Positions 7,133 through 17,450 of a stretch of 48,003 nucleotides of DNA are shown here, piece after piece. Source of the stretch: Paraglaciecola sp. (GTDB lineage: Bacteria; Pseudomonadota; Gammaproteobacteria; Enterobacterales; Alteromonadaceae); assembly GCA_009993955.1 (NCBI GenBank), contig JAACSL010000009.1, positions 110,369-158,371 of the forward strand, in the 5' to 3' direction. The notes beneath the pieces were generated by a model. That model had not been told where the DNA came from, made no database searches, and saw only the letters and a program-made list of their open reading frames with translations. Positions within the stretch are counted from its first letter, which is position 1; each line of letters opens with the position of its first letter. Position numbers and translations under genes: made by a program.

Positions 7133-8371
7133 TTATTCATATCGCAAGGCCTCAATGGGATCCAACTTGGCGCCACGAAAAGCGGGGACAAAACCAGAAA
7201 TCACGCCCACTAACATGGAAACTACCAAGGCGGTGATAATAATGCCTGGCGATAGGCTCGCGGGCAGCAGGGTTTGATTGATCACTTCAGTGATGGCCGC
7301 TGCAATGCTTAAACCAATGATCCCGCCACATAAACAAATCAACAGGGCTTCAAATAAAAACTGCATGAGAATATTGCGACGTTTTGCCCCAATCGCTTTG
7401 CGAATACCAATTTCTTTGGTGCGCTCTGTGACTGATACAAACATGATGTTCATTACCCCAACACCACCGACAAATAACGAAATACTGGTAATACCCAAGC
7501 CTACCGCCACCACGACACCCATGATGGAGTTATAGGCATCCAATAAGGTGCCAAGTTTGTTAATCGCAAAGTCATCTTCTTCCACGGGTTTCAAACCACG
7601 AATTTTGCGCATTTCACCCATAACTTCATATTCAAAGTCCTCCATCACGTCAGGTGAAGGCGCTTTAATAGCAATGTCAATATTGGCTTGGCCCCCATTG
7701 TTGCCAAATACCTTGTTGTAGGTTGAAATAGGGATGAAGACCTGACGGTCGTAGTTTGGCCCGCCAAAGGCACTGCCGCCTTGTTCTTCCATAACGCCCA
7801 CCACTGAAAACCGATAGGCGCCTAATTTGATGTCTTTGCCAACAGGATCAAAGTCACCAAACAAGTTTTCTGCGATTTCAGAGCCAATAACCACCACGTG
7901 TTTTTTATAGGTAACGTCAAAAGGCATCAGAAACCGCCCATTCGCCGGTAGCATGTTAGACACAATAACTTGTTTGTCTGTGGTGCCAATTACCCGGGCG
8001 TTATCGGTTACCTTGCTTTGGTATTTAAGGCTGATATTTTGACTAATACTGGGATTCACCACGCCACGATTTAGCAGTTTTTTCTCCAGTGCTTCACTGG
8101 CTTGCAACGTAATCGGTGGGCGATTACGGAATCGAAACCAAGGACCATTTTGTATCCAAGGTCGCTGAGAGACATAAATCACGTCTGACCCCACCGAAGC
8201 AAATGATTCACGAAAGGAAATTTGTAAACCATTGGCTGCGGTCATAGTGATGATCACGGCGACAATGCCAATAATGATCCCTAGGGCGGTTAAACCACCC
8301 CGCGCTTTATTGGCTGTTAGCGCGCGCAAGGCGATTTTAAACGACTCTGCAATTTCTACACTCAATTTCAT
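7133..8371 (-). CDS. MacB-like ABC transporter permease (first copy)
   Basis: A 412-residue MacB/FtsX-type permease with the same layout as its downstream paralogue: N-terminal helix (GGLTALGIIIGIVAVIITMTAANG), MacB_PCD periplasmic domain, three C-terminal helices and SVTERTKEIGIRKAIGAKRRNI. The start MKLSVEIAESF is chosen because GAGGAGC lies 6 bases upstream; an in-frame ATG six codons earlier has no such signal. It sits 26 bp after the ATPase gene and 39 bp before the second permease. Probably an inner-membrane subunit of a tripartite export pump. Confidence 0.88.
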   Translation of the reverse strand: MKLSVEIAESFKIALRALTANKARGGLTALGIIIGIVAVIITMTAANGLQISFRESFASVGSDVIYVSQRPWIQNGPWFRFRNRPPITLQASEALEKKLLNRGVVNPSISQNISLKYQSKVTDNARVIGTTDKQVIVSNMLPANGRFLMPFDVTYKKHVVVIGSEIAENLFGDFDPVGKDIKLGAYRFSVVGVMEEQGGSAFGGPNYDRQVFIPISTYNKVFGNNGGQANIDIAIKAPSPDVMEDFEYEVMGEMRKIRGLKPVEEDDFAINKLGTLLDAYNSIMGVVVAVGLGITSISLFVGGVGVMNIMFVSVTERTKEIGIRKAIGAKRRNILMQFLFEALLICLCGGIIGLSIAAAITEVINQTLLPASLSPGIIITALVVSMLVGVISGFVPAFRGAKLDPIEALRYE

Positions 8372-8397
8372 ACGGTGCTCCTCGCACACATTTTCCG

Positions 8398-9141
8398 CTA
8401 GTCGGCGGCCAGCGCTGTGGCTATGGGCTGTTTTCCGCTTTGTAGCTTGTCACTTTCGATCACACCGTCTTTTAAGCGCACTACCCGGTGGGCATGTTCA
8501 GCAATGTCATCCTCGTGAGTCACCAGCACAATGGTATGACCCTTTTTATGTAAACCACCGAGTATGGTCATGATGTCGTTGCCCGTTTTTGTATCAAGGT
8601 TACCCGTAGGTTCATCGGCTAAGATTATCGAGGGGTTACACACCAATGCTCTGGCAATGGCCACACGTTGGCGTTGACCACCAGACAATTCATTAGGTTT
8701 GTGATTTTTATGCGAGGTTAAGCCCACCGATTCAATGGCTTGATCAACAATCTTCTGGCGGGTGCTCTTATTCACCCCTTTGTAGATAAGCGGTAGTTCA
8801 ACATTACTGAAAATGCTGACTCGAGGCACCAGATTAAAGGTTTGAAAAACAAACCCAATTTTTTCGTTGCGGATGGTGGCGAGTTGATCTTCTGACATTT
8901 CACCCACAGATTGCCCTTCTAACAAATACGTGCCTGCCGTGGGTACATCCAAGCAGCCAATCATATTCATTAAGGTCGACTTACCCGAACCAGATGGTCC
9001 CATGATGGCAACATATTCACCGGCATTGATGGTCAATGAGACACCCTTCAAGGCATGCACGGCTTGCTCACCCATTTGATACACTTTGGTGACGTTGTTG
9101 ATCACCAAGGTGGCGTCGGAACCTTGGGTAGCACTAGCCAT
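8398..9141 (-). CDS. ABC transporter ATP-binding protein (MacB/LolD type)
   Basis: A stand-alone ATPase of 247 residues in the LolD/MacB family. Walker [10 protein letters not shown], signature [15 protein letters not shown], Walker [13 protein letters not shown] and the switch histidine in [13 protein letters not shown] are all intact. The start MASATQGSD is supported by GGAGG 6 bases upstream; the gene overlaps the end of the upstream adaptor gene by 8 bases, implying translational coupling. It powers the two permeases downstream. The substrate is not predictable. Confidence 0.92.
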   Translation of the reverse strand: MASATQGSDATLVINNVTKVYQMGEQAVHALKGVSLTINAGEYVAIMGPSGSGKSTLMNMIGCLDVPTAGTYLLEGQSVGEMSEDQLATIRNEKIGFVFQTFNLVPRVSIFSNVELPLIYKGVNKSTRQKIVDQAIESVGLTSHKNHKPNELSGGQRQRVAIARALVCNPSIILADEPTGNLDTKTGNDIMTILGGLHKKGHTIVLVTHEDDIAEHAHRVVRLKDGVIESDKLQSGKQPIATALAAD

Positions 9142-10354
9142 TTTTTGCCTCCGCCGCTTTGACAGTGACTTGACTATCATTCGCCAACTCCCGTGAAATC
9201 GCACGGTAGCTGCCTGTTACTATGGTGTCACCTTCATTTACACCCTCAACAATTTCAATCAAAGCCTCGCCTTGAATACCGGTTTTAACTTGACGTGCTT
9301 CGGTTTTATCGTTGTTAACGACAAACACCACTTCAACAAAACCATCATCACCCGCCGTATACGTTTTGCCTTCTTTTTCCAATTGTTTGGCGGTGCGTAC
9401 GGTCACGGATTGCAAGGGCACACTCACCGCTTTCTCTCGAGTATCGGTGACAATGTCTGCACTGGCTGTCATCCCTGGACGCAAGGCACTGACATCGCCT
9501 GTAATAGCAATGGTAACTTCAAATTCAGTTTTCTGATTTGCGCTGCCAGCACTTTGATCTACAGCACTGCTGGCTATTTCGCTTACCTCACCCGTTATTT
9601 TTTGGCCGAGTAAGGCATCCACTTCAAGGTCCGCTGCTTGACCTAATTTGATTGAAACGATGTCGTTTTCGTCAACTTTCACCAAGGCTTCCATGGCATT
9701 TAAGTTGGCGATAATCATGATCACGTCTTCTTGAAACTGAGATCCAATCGCAATTTCGCCCAATTCTTTATTTAATTTACTCACCGTGCCCGACATTGGG
9801 GCGTAGATGGTGGTTTTCGACAAGGCATCTTGCGCCTGTTTCAACAGACCACGGCTGCGCTCTACCTGCTCTAAGGATGATTCGTAACGCGCTACTTCAA
9901 CCTGATAAGCGGCCTCAGCACTATCCAAAGCAGATTGTGAGTCGAGTTTTTTCGCCACTAATTCTTTGGCTCTGTCTAATACTCGCTTGGCTTGTTTGAC
10001 ATTTTCCTGAACCAAATTGGCTTGTGCTTGTGCGGAGCGGACATTGGCCTGTTCGCTTTCTAAACTAGCGACATAACGCTCGCGATCCAGTTCGACCAAG
10101 AATTGGCCTTTTTCAACCCAATCCCCTTCTTTGACATCTAAACGGGTTATTTTAGCGCTGACATCGGCGCTGATATTGACTTGTGTCTTCGGTTGAATTT
10201 TGCCCGTCGCATTAACCTTTTGCACAATTTTAGCTAACTCAACCCTGCCGGTTTCAACTTCAATGCCCTTATGGTCTTCTTTCTTGAGTATTTGTGTGCC
10301 AACCAAGCCTAGGATGACGATTAAACCCACACCTACGAGTATTTTTATTTTCAT
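9134..10354 (-). CDS. Periplasmic adaptor (HlyD/MacA family) of ABC efflux
   Basis: A 406-residue membrane-fusion protein with an N-terminal anchor helix ([20 protein letters not shown]), a biotinyl-lipoyl domain split around an alpha-helical hairpin ([19 protein letters not shown] to LKQAQDAL), [13 protein letters not shown] closing the lipoyl domain, then beta-barrel and membrane-proximal domains. MacA-type adaptors link a MacB pump to a TolC-like outer-membrane channel. It is the first gene of the operon and overlaps the ATPase gene. No TolC gene is in the window, so a general TolC is probably used. Confidence 0.9.
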   Translation of the reverse strand: MKIKILVGVGLIVILGLVGTQILKKEDHKGIEVETGRVELAKIVQKVNATGKIQPKTQVNISADVSAKITRLDVKEGDWVEKGQFLVELDRERYVASLESEQANVRSAQAQANLVQENVKQAKRVLDRAKELVAKKLDSQSALDSAEAAYQVEVARYESSLEQVERSRGLLKQAQDALSKTTIYAPMSGTVSKLNKELGEIAIGSQFQEDVIMIIANLNAMEALVKVDENDIVSIKLGQAADLEVDALLGQKITGEVSEIASSAVDQSAGSANQKTEFEVTIAITGDVSALRPGMTASADIVTDTREKAVSVPLQSVTVRTAKQLEKEGKTYTAGDDGFVEVVFVVNNDKTEARQVKTGIQGEALIEIVEGVNEGDTIVTGSYRAISRELANDSQVTVKAAEAKNG

Positions 10355-10796
10355 TTTTTGCTTCCCACAATGCCTTAGTGATCAATACCTTGATAAAGCT
10401 AATGTTAGCTTCCTGTAGTGATAAAGCATAATGGGCTTTTGGTCATTCGCCCAAAGCGAATACGTAAGCAGAGTTGTGTAGAAGTAACAAAATCTTTTTA
10501 CGGTTTACGTTATGCATAGGGTTTTCAATCAACAGGTAAAGAGATAAAACAGCAGGCGAAGGCCACCAGCACTGCCCCAGCGGGACTATGCTTTATCAGG
10601 ATAGCCGAAAGATTGCTTATAGCTGAGTATTTTATTTGTTACAAATAGACAGGGGTCGAGGGGAACTCGCTGATCATAAGTACCTGAGCAACAGCAACAC
10701 TAAGTAGCGCACGCAAAGCCAGATAAAAAACAAGATAGCGAAGCATCCAACTTAAGAAGCGGGGAGTGGTATAAAGCTGTTCCTCACCGTGGTATA
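10355..10796. other. Gene-poor region between adk and the efflux operon
   Basis: About 440 bp without a credible gene. It should hold the leftward promoter for the adaptor gene. On the minus strand there are short hydrophobic open stretches, one containing YLLIENPM, loosely like the C-terminus of acyltransferase-3 proteins, but stops interrupt every frame. At most this is a decayed gene. Confidence 0.4.
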
Positions 10797-10823
10797 CAAA
10801 AAAGCCCACATTTAGTGGGCTTC
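10797..10823 (-). terminator. Rho-independent terminator after adk
   Basis: On the minus strand AAGCCCAC-TAAAT-GTGGGCTT is followed by six Ts (plus-strand A run just left of 10802). It lies 20 bp after the adk stop. Confidence 0.88.
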
Positions 10824-10844
10824 TTCAAGATTAACGTCTGCGCA

Positions 10845-11564
<720 letters not shown>

Positions 11565-11608
11565 TTAAGCTATTGAGCACGAGTAAATAATAAATAGACC
11601 CTTAATAC

Positions 11609-11634
11609 AAAAGCGGGCTTTAAAGCCCGCTTTT
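11609..11634. terminator. Bidirectional terminator between htpG and adk
   Basis: A perfect 26-bp palindrome with arms AAAAGCGGGCTTT and AAAGCCCGCTTTT. It is 28 bp downstream of the htpG stop on the minus strand. Confidence 0.88.
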
Positions 11635-11661
11635 ACTGTCTTAACTCAGGAATAAATAGCG

Positions 11662-13584
11662 TTATTTAACCAAGTTCATGAGTAGCTTGTTTAAATTGTG
11701 CACAAAGCTCGCTGGGTCTTTTAAACTACCCTGTTCAGACAATGCCGCTTGATCAAACAAGACTTCTGACCACTGAGCAAACTGCTCTTCATCTTGCACA
11801 TCCACCAGTAATTTGACTAATTGATGTTCAGGATTTAGCTCAAAATGGTACTGCGCATCAGGCACTGGCTGTCCTGCGGCTTGCATCAACTTAATCATTT
11901 GGGTAGTCATACCGTTTTCATCAGCAACGATACATGCAGGAGAGTCAGTCAAACGATGTGTAAATTTCACGTCTTTCACTCTGTCGCCTAGCACCGCTTT
12001 TACCCGCTCCGCCAAACCAGAAACTTGCTTTTCTGCCTCTTTCAGAGCGTTTTTACTCTCTTCGTCATCTAAATCACCTAAATCTAATGCACCATGAGTA
12101 ATCGACTGGAAGGATTTTTCGGCGTATTCATTGAGGTGTGACATCAACCATTCGTCTACACGATCAGACATCAATAAGACTTCAATGCCCTTCTTGCGGA
12201 AAATTTCCAAATGTGGACTAGATTTGGCCGCTTTGTAGCTGTCTGCTGTAATGTAATAAATTTTCTCTTGTTTTTCCGCCATGCGCGCAATGTAATCATC
12301 CAATGATACATTTTGCGCGTCGGAGTCACCGTGGGTTGAGGCAAAACGCAGCAATGCTGCAATCTTCTCTTTATTGGCAAAATCTTCAGCCGGCCCTTCT
12401 TTTAATACATTGCCAAATTCTGCCCAGAATTTTTGGTATTGCTCAGGGTCATTTTTAGCAATTTTCTCCAACATCTGTAACACACGCTTGCTGCACCCTT
12501 GACGCATCGCTTGCGTGACTTTGTTGTCTTGCAAAATTTCACGAGATACGTTTAGTGGTAAGTCGTTTGAGTCAAGGAGGCCTTTAACAAACCGCAAGTA
12601 AGTCGGTAACATTTGCTCGGCGTCATCCATGATGAACACCCGCTGCACATACAGTTTTAAACCGTGTTTCTGGTCACGATTCCACAGGTCATATGGCGCC
12701 TTGCTAGGAATATAGAGCAAGCTAGTATATTCGGTTTTGCCTTCCACTTTATTGTGAGCCCACGTCATGGGGTCAGCAAAGTCGTGAGAAATATGCTTGT
12801 AGAATTCTTTGTATTCGTCGTCAGAGACTTCTGATTTGTCACGTGTCCACAAAGCCGTGGCTTTGTTTACCGCTTCCCACGTCGCCGGCACTGCGGCAAT
12901 CTTTTCACCATCTGGGCCATCGCGCTCAGGCACTTCAGCTTTATACATTTTAACTGGAATACTAATGTGGTCGGAGTATTTACTCACAATGGAACGTAGA
13001 CGCCAGTCGTCCAAAAACTCTTTTTCTTCGCTGCGTAAGTGCAATACGATCTCGGTGCCACGTCCGGCTTTTTCGATATCCGCTACCGTAAACTCACCTT
13101 CACCAGCCGACTGCCATTCTACTCCAGTGTTTTTATCTGCACCCGCTGCACGGCTGCGTACTGTGACTTTGTCGGCAACGATGAAAGCTGAATAGAAACC
13201 CACGCCAAACTGTCCGATCAGCTGTGAATCTTTTGCTTGATCACCGGATAACTTACCAAAAAATTCTTTGGTACCAGATTTTGCAATGGTGCCTAAATGC
13301 TCGATTGCCTCGGCTTTACTCATACCAATACCATTATCGGCAATCGTGATGGTGCCAGCGTCTTTATCCACTGATAATTTAACGTGTAAATCGCCATCAC
13401 CTTCGTACAAGCTATCTTGCGACAAGGCTTTGAAACGTAATTTATCTGCCGCATCGGCAGCGTTAGAGATAAGCTCTCTTAAGAAAATTTCTTTATTTGA
13501 GTAAAGTGAATGGATCATCAACTGGAGTAGTTGTTTTACTTCAGTTTGGAAACCATGAGTTTCTTGATGGACTGCTTCAGCCAT
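11662..13584 (-). CDS. htpG: Chaperone HtpG (Hsp90)
   Basis: Hsp90-family chaperone of 640 residues. The GHKL ATPase domain has [30 protein letters not shown] and [11 protein letters not shown]; the middle domain contains the catalytic-loop segment SREILQDN, and the C-terminal dimerisation domain ends [11 protein letters not shown] without the eukaryotic MEEVD. The start [12 protein letters not shown] is preceded by TAGGAGA, spaced 9 bases. Upstream lies a very good sigma-32 promoter, so it belongs to the heat-shock regulon together with ibpA in this window. The gene is transcribed apart from the upstream recR group. Confidence 0.97.
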   Translation of the reverse strand: MAEAVHQETHGFQTEVKQLLQLMIHSLYSNKEIFLRELISNAADAADKLRFKALSQDSLYEGDGDLHVKLSVDKDAGTITIADNGIGMSKAEAIEHLGTIAKSGTKEFFGKLSGDQAKDSQLIGQFGVGFYSAFIVADKVTVRSRAAGADKNTGVEWQSAGEGEFTVADIEKAGRGTEIVLHLRSEEKEFLDDWRLRSIVSKYSDHISIPVKMYKAEVPERDGPDGEKIAAVPATWEAVNKATALWTRDKSEVSDDEYKEFYKHISHDFADPMTWAHNKVEGKTEYTSLLYIPSKAPYDLWNRDQKHGLKLYVQRVFIMDDAEQMLPTYLRFVKGLLDSNDLPLNVSREILQDNKVTQAMRQGCSKRVLQMLEKIAKNDPEQYQKFWAEFGNVLKEGPAEDFANKEKIAALLRFASTHGDSDAQNVSLDDYIARMAEKQEKIYYITADSYKAAKSSPHLEIFRKKGIEVLLMSDRVDEWLMSHLNEYAEKSFQSITHGALDLGDLDDEESKNALKEAEKQVSGLAERVKAVLGDRVKDVKFTHRLTDSPACIVADENGMTTQMIKLMQAAGQPVPDAQYHFELNPEHQLVKLLVDVQDEEQFAQWSEVLFDQAALSEQGSLKDPASFVHNLNKLLMNLVK

Positions 13585-13627
13585 GGCCAAAAATCTCCTA
13601 TTGTGTGTTTGCTAATTGACCGTAAGG

Positions 13628-13655
13628 AGATAGGGACTAATGTTGGCTTTTCAAG
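13628..13655 (-). promoter_or_regulatory. Sigma-32 heat-shock promoter of htpG
   Basis: On the minus strand CTTGAAA (13655-13649) is followed after 13 bases by CCCTATCT (13635-13628), matching the RpoH consensus CTTGAAA / CCCCATNT at all but one position. It is about 45 bp upstream of the htpG start. Confidence 0.8.
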
Positions 13656-13786
13656 TTTTGTGTGGTGATTAAAACGTAATAATCAGCCATGTTGTTCAGA
13701 AAGTAGGCATACACTACTTTGCCAACTTATGGACTAACACGCATGCTCGCGATCACGGTGATGTGCCGCTCGTCTTAGCGATTGAA

Positions 13787-14386
13787 TTAAATGGCACGAC
13801 GCCCACTGAATGCGTGGATCAAGGTATTGCCATCGATAAATTCAAGCTCGCCCCCGACGGGTACACCATGCGCTATGCGGGTAGCTTCGATACCATGGCT
13901 TTTGCACATTTGCCCAATGTAATGCGCCGTGGCTGCGCCTTCTACGGTGGGATTGGTGGCCAGAATAACCTCACTGATCCCACCTTTTTGCAAGATCTTG
14001 TCAAGTTGATCTAAACCAATATCAGTGGGACCAATACCATCTATCGGCGACAAGTGCCCCATTAACACAAAGTAGCGCCCCTTAAACTCTAATGTCTGTT
14101 CAACGGCCAGTACATCTTGTGGTGATTCCACAATACATAACAATGTCGCCGCTTGGCGTTGTGGATTGGCACAGATTTCACACAGATTATTTTCGCAAAA
14201 CGTGCGGCATTGTTGACAATGCTGAACATGTTCCATGGCGTTGTGCAGCACGTGGCTGAGTTGCAAGGCCCCTTGCCGATTCCGTTCAAGCAAATGAAAT
14301 GCCATACGTTGGGCACTTTTTGGCCCAACCCCAGGCAGAATTTTCAGGGAATCGATGAGTTGTTTAATTAAGGGGCTAAATTGCAT
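13787..14386 (-). CDS. recR: Recombination mediator RecR
   Basis: A 199-residue RecR with the N-terminal helix-hairpin-helix ([14 protein letters not shown]), a four-cysteine zinc finger (C-x2-C...C-x2-C in [17 protein letters not shown]), the Toprim domain starting [15 protein letters not shown], and the C-terminal [17 protein letters not shown] motif. With RecF and RecO it helps load RecA on SSB-coated gaps. It is the distal gene of the conserved dnaX-ybaB-recR group; 21 bp separate it from ybaB. An in-frame TTG two codons upstream of the chosen ATG is ignored because the family begins MQ(F/T)SPL. Confidence 0.95.
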   Translation of the reverse strand: MQFSPLIKQLIDSLKILPGVGPKSAQRMAFHLLERNRQGALQLSHVLHNAMEHVQHCQQCRTFCENNLCEICANPQRQAATLLCIVESPQDVLAVEQTLEFKGRYFVLMGHLSPIDGIGPTDIGLDQLDKILQKGGISEVILATNPTVEGAATAHYIGQMCKSHGIEATRIAHGVPVGGELEFIDGNTLIHAFSGRRAI

Positions 14387-14407
14387 GCTCAAAATTGACT
14401 CGGTTGG

Positions 14408-14734
14408 TTAAAACGGCATCTTAAAGCCAGGAGGCAAAGGCATGCCACCGGTTACACCTGCCATTTTCTCTTTTGTCGTTTCTTGTACCTTGCGCACCGC
14501 ATCGTTGGTGGCTGCAGCCACTAAGTCTTCTAACATTTCCTTGTCGTCTTGCATCAGGCTTTCATCGATTTCAACGCGACGCACCCCGTGGTCACAAGTC
14601 ATCGTTACTTTGACTAGGCCTGCACCCGATTGCCCGGTGACTTCCATTTTTGCTAATTCTTCTTGGCTTTTTTGCATGCGCTCCTGCATTTGCTGCGCTT
14701 GCTTCATGATATTGCCCATTCCACCTTTAAACAT
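14408..14734 (-). CDS. ybaB: YbaB/EbfC nucleoid-associated protein
   Basis: A 108-residue YbaB/EbfC-family protein: N-terminal Met/Gln-rich helix [20 protein letters not shown], the central strand [17 protein letters not shown] and a C-terminal helix ending in a Pro/Gly-rich tail PGFKMPF. These small dimers bind DNA and associate with the nucleoid. It lies between dnaX and recR as in most gammaproteobacteria, but here a 14-bp tandem array separates it from dnaX. Confidence 0.95.
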   Translation of the reverse strand: MFKGGMGNIMKQAQQMQERMQKSQEELAKMEVTGQSGAGLVKVTMTCDHGVRRVEIDESLMQDDKEMLEDLVAAATNDAVRKVQETTKEKMAGVTGGMPLPPGFKMPF

Positions 14735-14776
14735 AATTTTCTCCCCTATAACTGATAATTGTTCTGTGACATGCTC

Positions 14777-14888
14777 TGGGTGTCACACACTGGGTGTCAC
14801 ACACTGGGTGTCACACACTGGGTGTCACACACTGGGTGTCACACACTGGGTGTCACACACTGGGTGTCACACACTGGGTGTCACACAT
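14777..14888. repeat. 14-bp tandem repeat array, about 8 copies
   Basis: Unit TGGGTGTCACACAC, seven exact copies starting at 14777, 14791, 14805, 14819, 14833, 14847 and 14861, and an eighth from 14875 with one terminal mismatch. Each unit contains the short dyad GTGT-C-ACAC. The array fills most of the 179-bp gap between the dnaX stop and the ybaB start and would be transcribed as part of that mRNA. Because 14 is not a multiple of three, it cannot encode a regular peptide repeat. Confidence 0.97.
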
Positions 14889-14913
14889 TTTGTGCATACA
14901 CCGGTTGGCGTGA

Positions 14914-17418
14914 CTATCTTGCTTGAATACTGTCTTGATCGATCTTTGCCGCAAAAAGGTTTTGTAACTGAGCAATATTCTCGTCCGTGTTCACCACTTG
15001 ACGCGCATAAACCTGCCGCTGACTATTAATTTTTTGCTGCAAACCAAAGGGCGTGTTGTTGGGGCGACCCAACTGAATTTCAAGCTTAACCGTTTGACCA
15101 AGATAGTCGCTTAAGGCTGCGCTGAGTTGTTGCAAGGCCGAGGGCGTATTGAGATGCGCCTTATTGTGCAGCAACTCCAACACGATGGTATCACCGTGGC
15201 GTGTAAACGCAGAGTGCAAAGCAAGTTGCTTAGTCAGGGCGGCGATAGGCATGGCTTCTATCACACTACTCCACTCATCAACCTGACTCGCCGAGATCAC
15301 TTTGGTTTGATCGCCCAAAAACAATGGAATAACAGCATCTACTTCGCCGTATTCACCGTGACTGTCGCCGTCTTCTGCGTCGTATGCCGCTGTATCCTGG
15401 AGCGGTGCGACCTGCATAGGTGCGGCCTGCATAGGTGCGGCCTGCATAGGTGCGGTCTGCATAGACTCAACGTTCCTTTGCGATGCATCCATTGTCACGC
15501 GCTGGTCTGCGTTGTTTGACGCTGTGCCAAGCTCAAGGTCAACTGCAGCCGTGTCTTGGGCCGCATAAGGCATATCCTCATCCATTGACCAAGGCGGTAT
15601 GTCATCTTGACTGTCAATATCGTGCGATACCGGCTGTGTATCGTCGGACGGCAGCGGCTGAGGTGATGGCTGGATTGGTGGTTTTTCTAATGCTGTCTGT
15701 TTGTTGGCTTGATGCTCACGGATCGCCGCGAGTTGCGAAAAATCCTGGTTACCTGACTTTTTTGGCAAATCATTTGCGTCCTCCCCTAGCGCAGCAGATT
15801 GTTGCAGTTTTTTACGCAAGGCAATCAAACTCTCTGTGGTATTTAAAGAGGCGATATCAGGCTCAATGGCGGATGGCGCTTTTTCGGTCGGCGGTGTCTC
15901 ACCTTGACCAGTCATCACCTCTGCTTGTAAAAAAATAGCTTCTTGCTGTGCAAACAAATCCCCTGCGGCATAATCTTCTTCAGGATTAGGTTCATCGTCG
16001 TGCCAGGTATGCTGGTCTTCGTCTGCATCCCACTTTGCTGATGATGCAGCGGATGGTGAGGCTGCTGCCCCCGCTGAATTTGTGTTTGTTTGCGCTGTCA
16101 ATGATGAACTTTCAAGCGGCTTGCTTGGTATTTGTGTATCAACATTGGCTTCAATACTTGCCATCTGGTCACGAGGTGTATTTGATGCGGCAGGCGCAGA
16201 TTCAGCCTCAACACGTTGCTCAACACGTTGCCCTACACCTTCCCCTACATCTTCTGCCTTGAAGCTAGGGATGTGTTGTTGAGCAGCAACTTGCACCGAT
16301 AGAGTGGCAATCTCAATGGGTGCTAAGCTAAGTTGGCTAGGACTAAAGGCCATCATCCGTAACAAGGTCATTTCTAAACCAATGCGAGGCTCTGCCGCGT
16401 AAGGCAAATCTTTTTTACCTGTCAGGGCAATCTGATACAGCAACTGCACATGCTCTGGGGTAACAGCCTTCGCGACATCGTAGATTGCCCTTGCCGCTAT
16501 CGTCTCAAGTTTACAGGCTTCTGGTACTAATTGTGTTAACGCAACTTGATGCAGCAAGCTCATCAACTCAGCCAGCACTTGCGCATAGTCGGCGGCTTGC
16601 ACGGCCATCTGTTCAACTATCTGCAAAACGTCGCTATTTTTCTTCTGCAAAATGGCATGTAATAACTTTAAGACTTTGTTTTTATCCATCAAACCAAGCA
16701 TGGCCGTGACAATGGCCAAAGAAACCTGCCCATTGCCTTGAGCGATGGCCTGATCCGTTAAACTCAAGGCATCACGCATACTGCCCTGTGCCGCCCGGGC
16801 CAATTGCGACAGAGCCTCCGGCTCATTGGCAATTTTTTCTTGAGTGAGGATGTGTGCCAACTGTTCGCTTATTTGACTACGCGACAGCGCTTTGAGATTA
16901 AATTGCAAACAACGCGATAAAATGGTCACGGGGAGTTTTTGTGGATCCGTGGTGGCCAATAAAAATTTAACGTGGGGCGGCGGTTCTTCTAAGGTTTTTA
17001 ACAACGCATTGAAGCTATGTTTGGATAACATGTGTACTTCATCGATGAGATACACTTTGTAGCGCCCACGACTGGGTCGGTACTGCACGTTGTCTAATAA
17101 TTCACGGGTATCTTCTACTTTGGTGCGCGACGCCGCATCAATTTCTAATAGGTCAATGAAGTTACCTTGCTCAATTTCCGTACAAGTACTGCACTCACCG
17201 CAAGGCGTAGAGCCTAAACCGCGTTCACAATTCAGACTTTTTGAGAATATGCGGGCAATGGTCGTCTTTCCCACACCACGCGTACCTGTGAATAGGTAGG
17301 CGTGATGCAGGCGATCATTATCTAGGGCATTAGAGATAGCAGTGACCACATGTTCTTGGCCAACCAATTCTGCAAATTTGTTGGGACGCCATTTACGTGC
17401 AAGAACCTGATAACTCAT
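14914..17418 (-). CDS. dnaX: DNA polymerase III subunits tau and gamma
   Basis: Clamp-loader ATPase of 834 residues (tau). Walker A GTRGVGKT at 45-52, zinc cysteines C64, C73, C76 and C79, Walker B LIDEVHM, and sensor/arginine-finger segment ILSRCLQF are intact. Domain III is followed by an unusually long, low-complexity acidic/Gln-rich linker (about residues 385-690), longer than the E. coli version, and a C-terminal polymerase-binding region. A slippery A-AAA-AAG at codons 552-554 should also yield a shorter gamma protein of about 556 residues. It heads the dnaX-ybaB-recR group. Confidence 0.96.
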   Translation of the reverse strand: MSYQVLARKWRPNKFAELVGQEHVVTAISNALDNDRLHHAYLFTGTRGVGKTTIARIFSKSLNCERGLGSTPCGECSTCTEIEQGNFIDLLEIDAASRTKVEDTRELLDNVQYRPSRGRYKVYLIDEVHMLSKHSFNALLKTLEEPPPHVKFLLATTDPQKLPVTILSRCLQFNLKALSRSQISEQLAHILTQEKIANEPEALSQLARAAQGSMRDALSLTDQAIAQGNGQVSLAIVTAMLGLMDKNKVLKLLHAILQKKNSDVLQIVEQMAVQAADYAQVLAELMSLLHQVALTQLVPEACKLETIAARAIYDVAKAVTPEHVQLLYQIALTGKKDLPYAAEPRIGLEMTLLRMMAFSPSQLSLAPIEIATLSVQVAAQQHIPSFKAEDVGEGVGQRVEQRVEAESAPAASNTPRDQMASIEANVDTQIPSKPLESSSLTAQTNTNSAGAAASPSAASSAKWDADEDQHTWHDDEPNPEEDYAAGDLFAQQEAIFLQAEVMTGQGETPPTEKAPSAIEPDIASLNTTESLIALRKKLQQSAALGEDANDLPKKSGNQDFSQLAAIREHQANKQTALEKPPIQPSPQPLPSDDTQPVSHDIDSQDDIPPWSMDEDMPYAAQDTAAVDLELGTASNNADQRVTMDASQRNVESMQTAPMQAAPMQAAPMQVAPLQDTAAYDAEDGDSHGEYGEVDAVIPLFLGDQTKVISASQVDEWSSVIEAMPIAALTKQLALHSAFTRHGDTIVLELLHNKAHLNTPSALQQLSAALSDYLGQTVKLEIQLGRPNNTPFGLQQKINSQRQVYARQVVNTDENIAQLQNLFAAKIDQDSIQAR
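15404..15463 (-). repeat. 15-bp in-frame tandem repeat within dnaX
   Basis: Four units of 15 bp (plus-strand form GGTGCGGCCTGCATA, with point changes) encode MQTAP-MQAAP-MQAAP-MQVAP in the tau linker. The unit is a multiple of three, so copy-number change would keep the frame. Confidence 0.9.
15749..15786 (-). promoter_or_regulatory. Programmed -1 frameshift site in dnaX
   Basis: On the minus strand the codons CCA AAA AAG (ending at 15757) contain the heptamer A-AAA-AAG in the correct phase. After a one-base slip back, reading continues GTC AGG TAA, stopping at 15749, so the short product ends Val-Arg after Lys554. A Shine-Dalgarno-like GGGGAGGA (15786-15779) lies 16 bases upstream; in E. 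coli dnaX a similar element stimulates slippage. A 7-bp stem (CTCGCGG / CCGTGAG) begins 24 bases downstream, further than in E. coli. Confidence 0.78.
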
Positions 17419-17450
17419 ATTACGCCTCTGATTGACTCAGGATTGATGTC

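Noticed and set aside
13763-14014. Plus-strand 83-codon ORF over recR
   Set aside because: Lies entirely antisense to the conserved C-terminal part of recR and has no family or ribosome binding site.
14777-14888. CRISPR array
   Set aside because: The repeats are directly adjacent 14-mers with no spacers and no cas genes nearby.
14442-15029. Plus-strand 195-codon ORF reading through the 14-bp repeats
   Set aside because: Antisense to ybaB and the dnaX end; the Cys/His/Trp-rich repeat peptide is produced by the tandem array, not by selection for protein.
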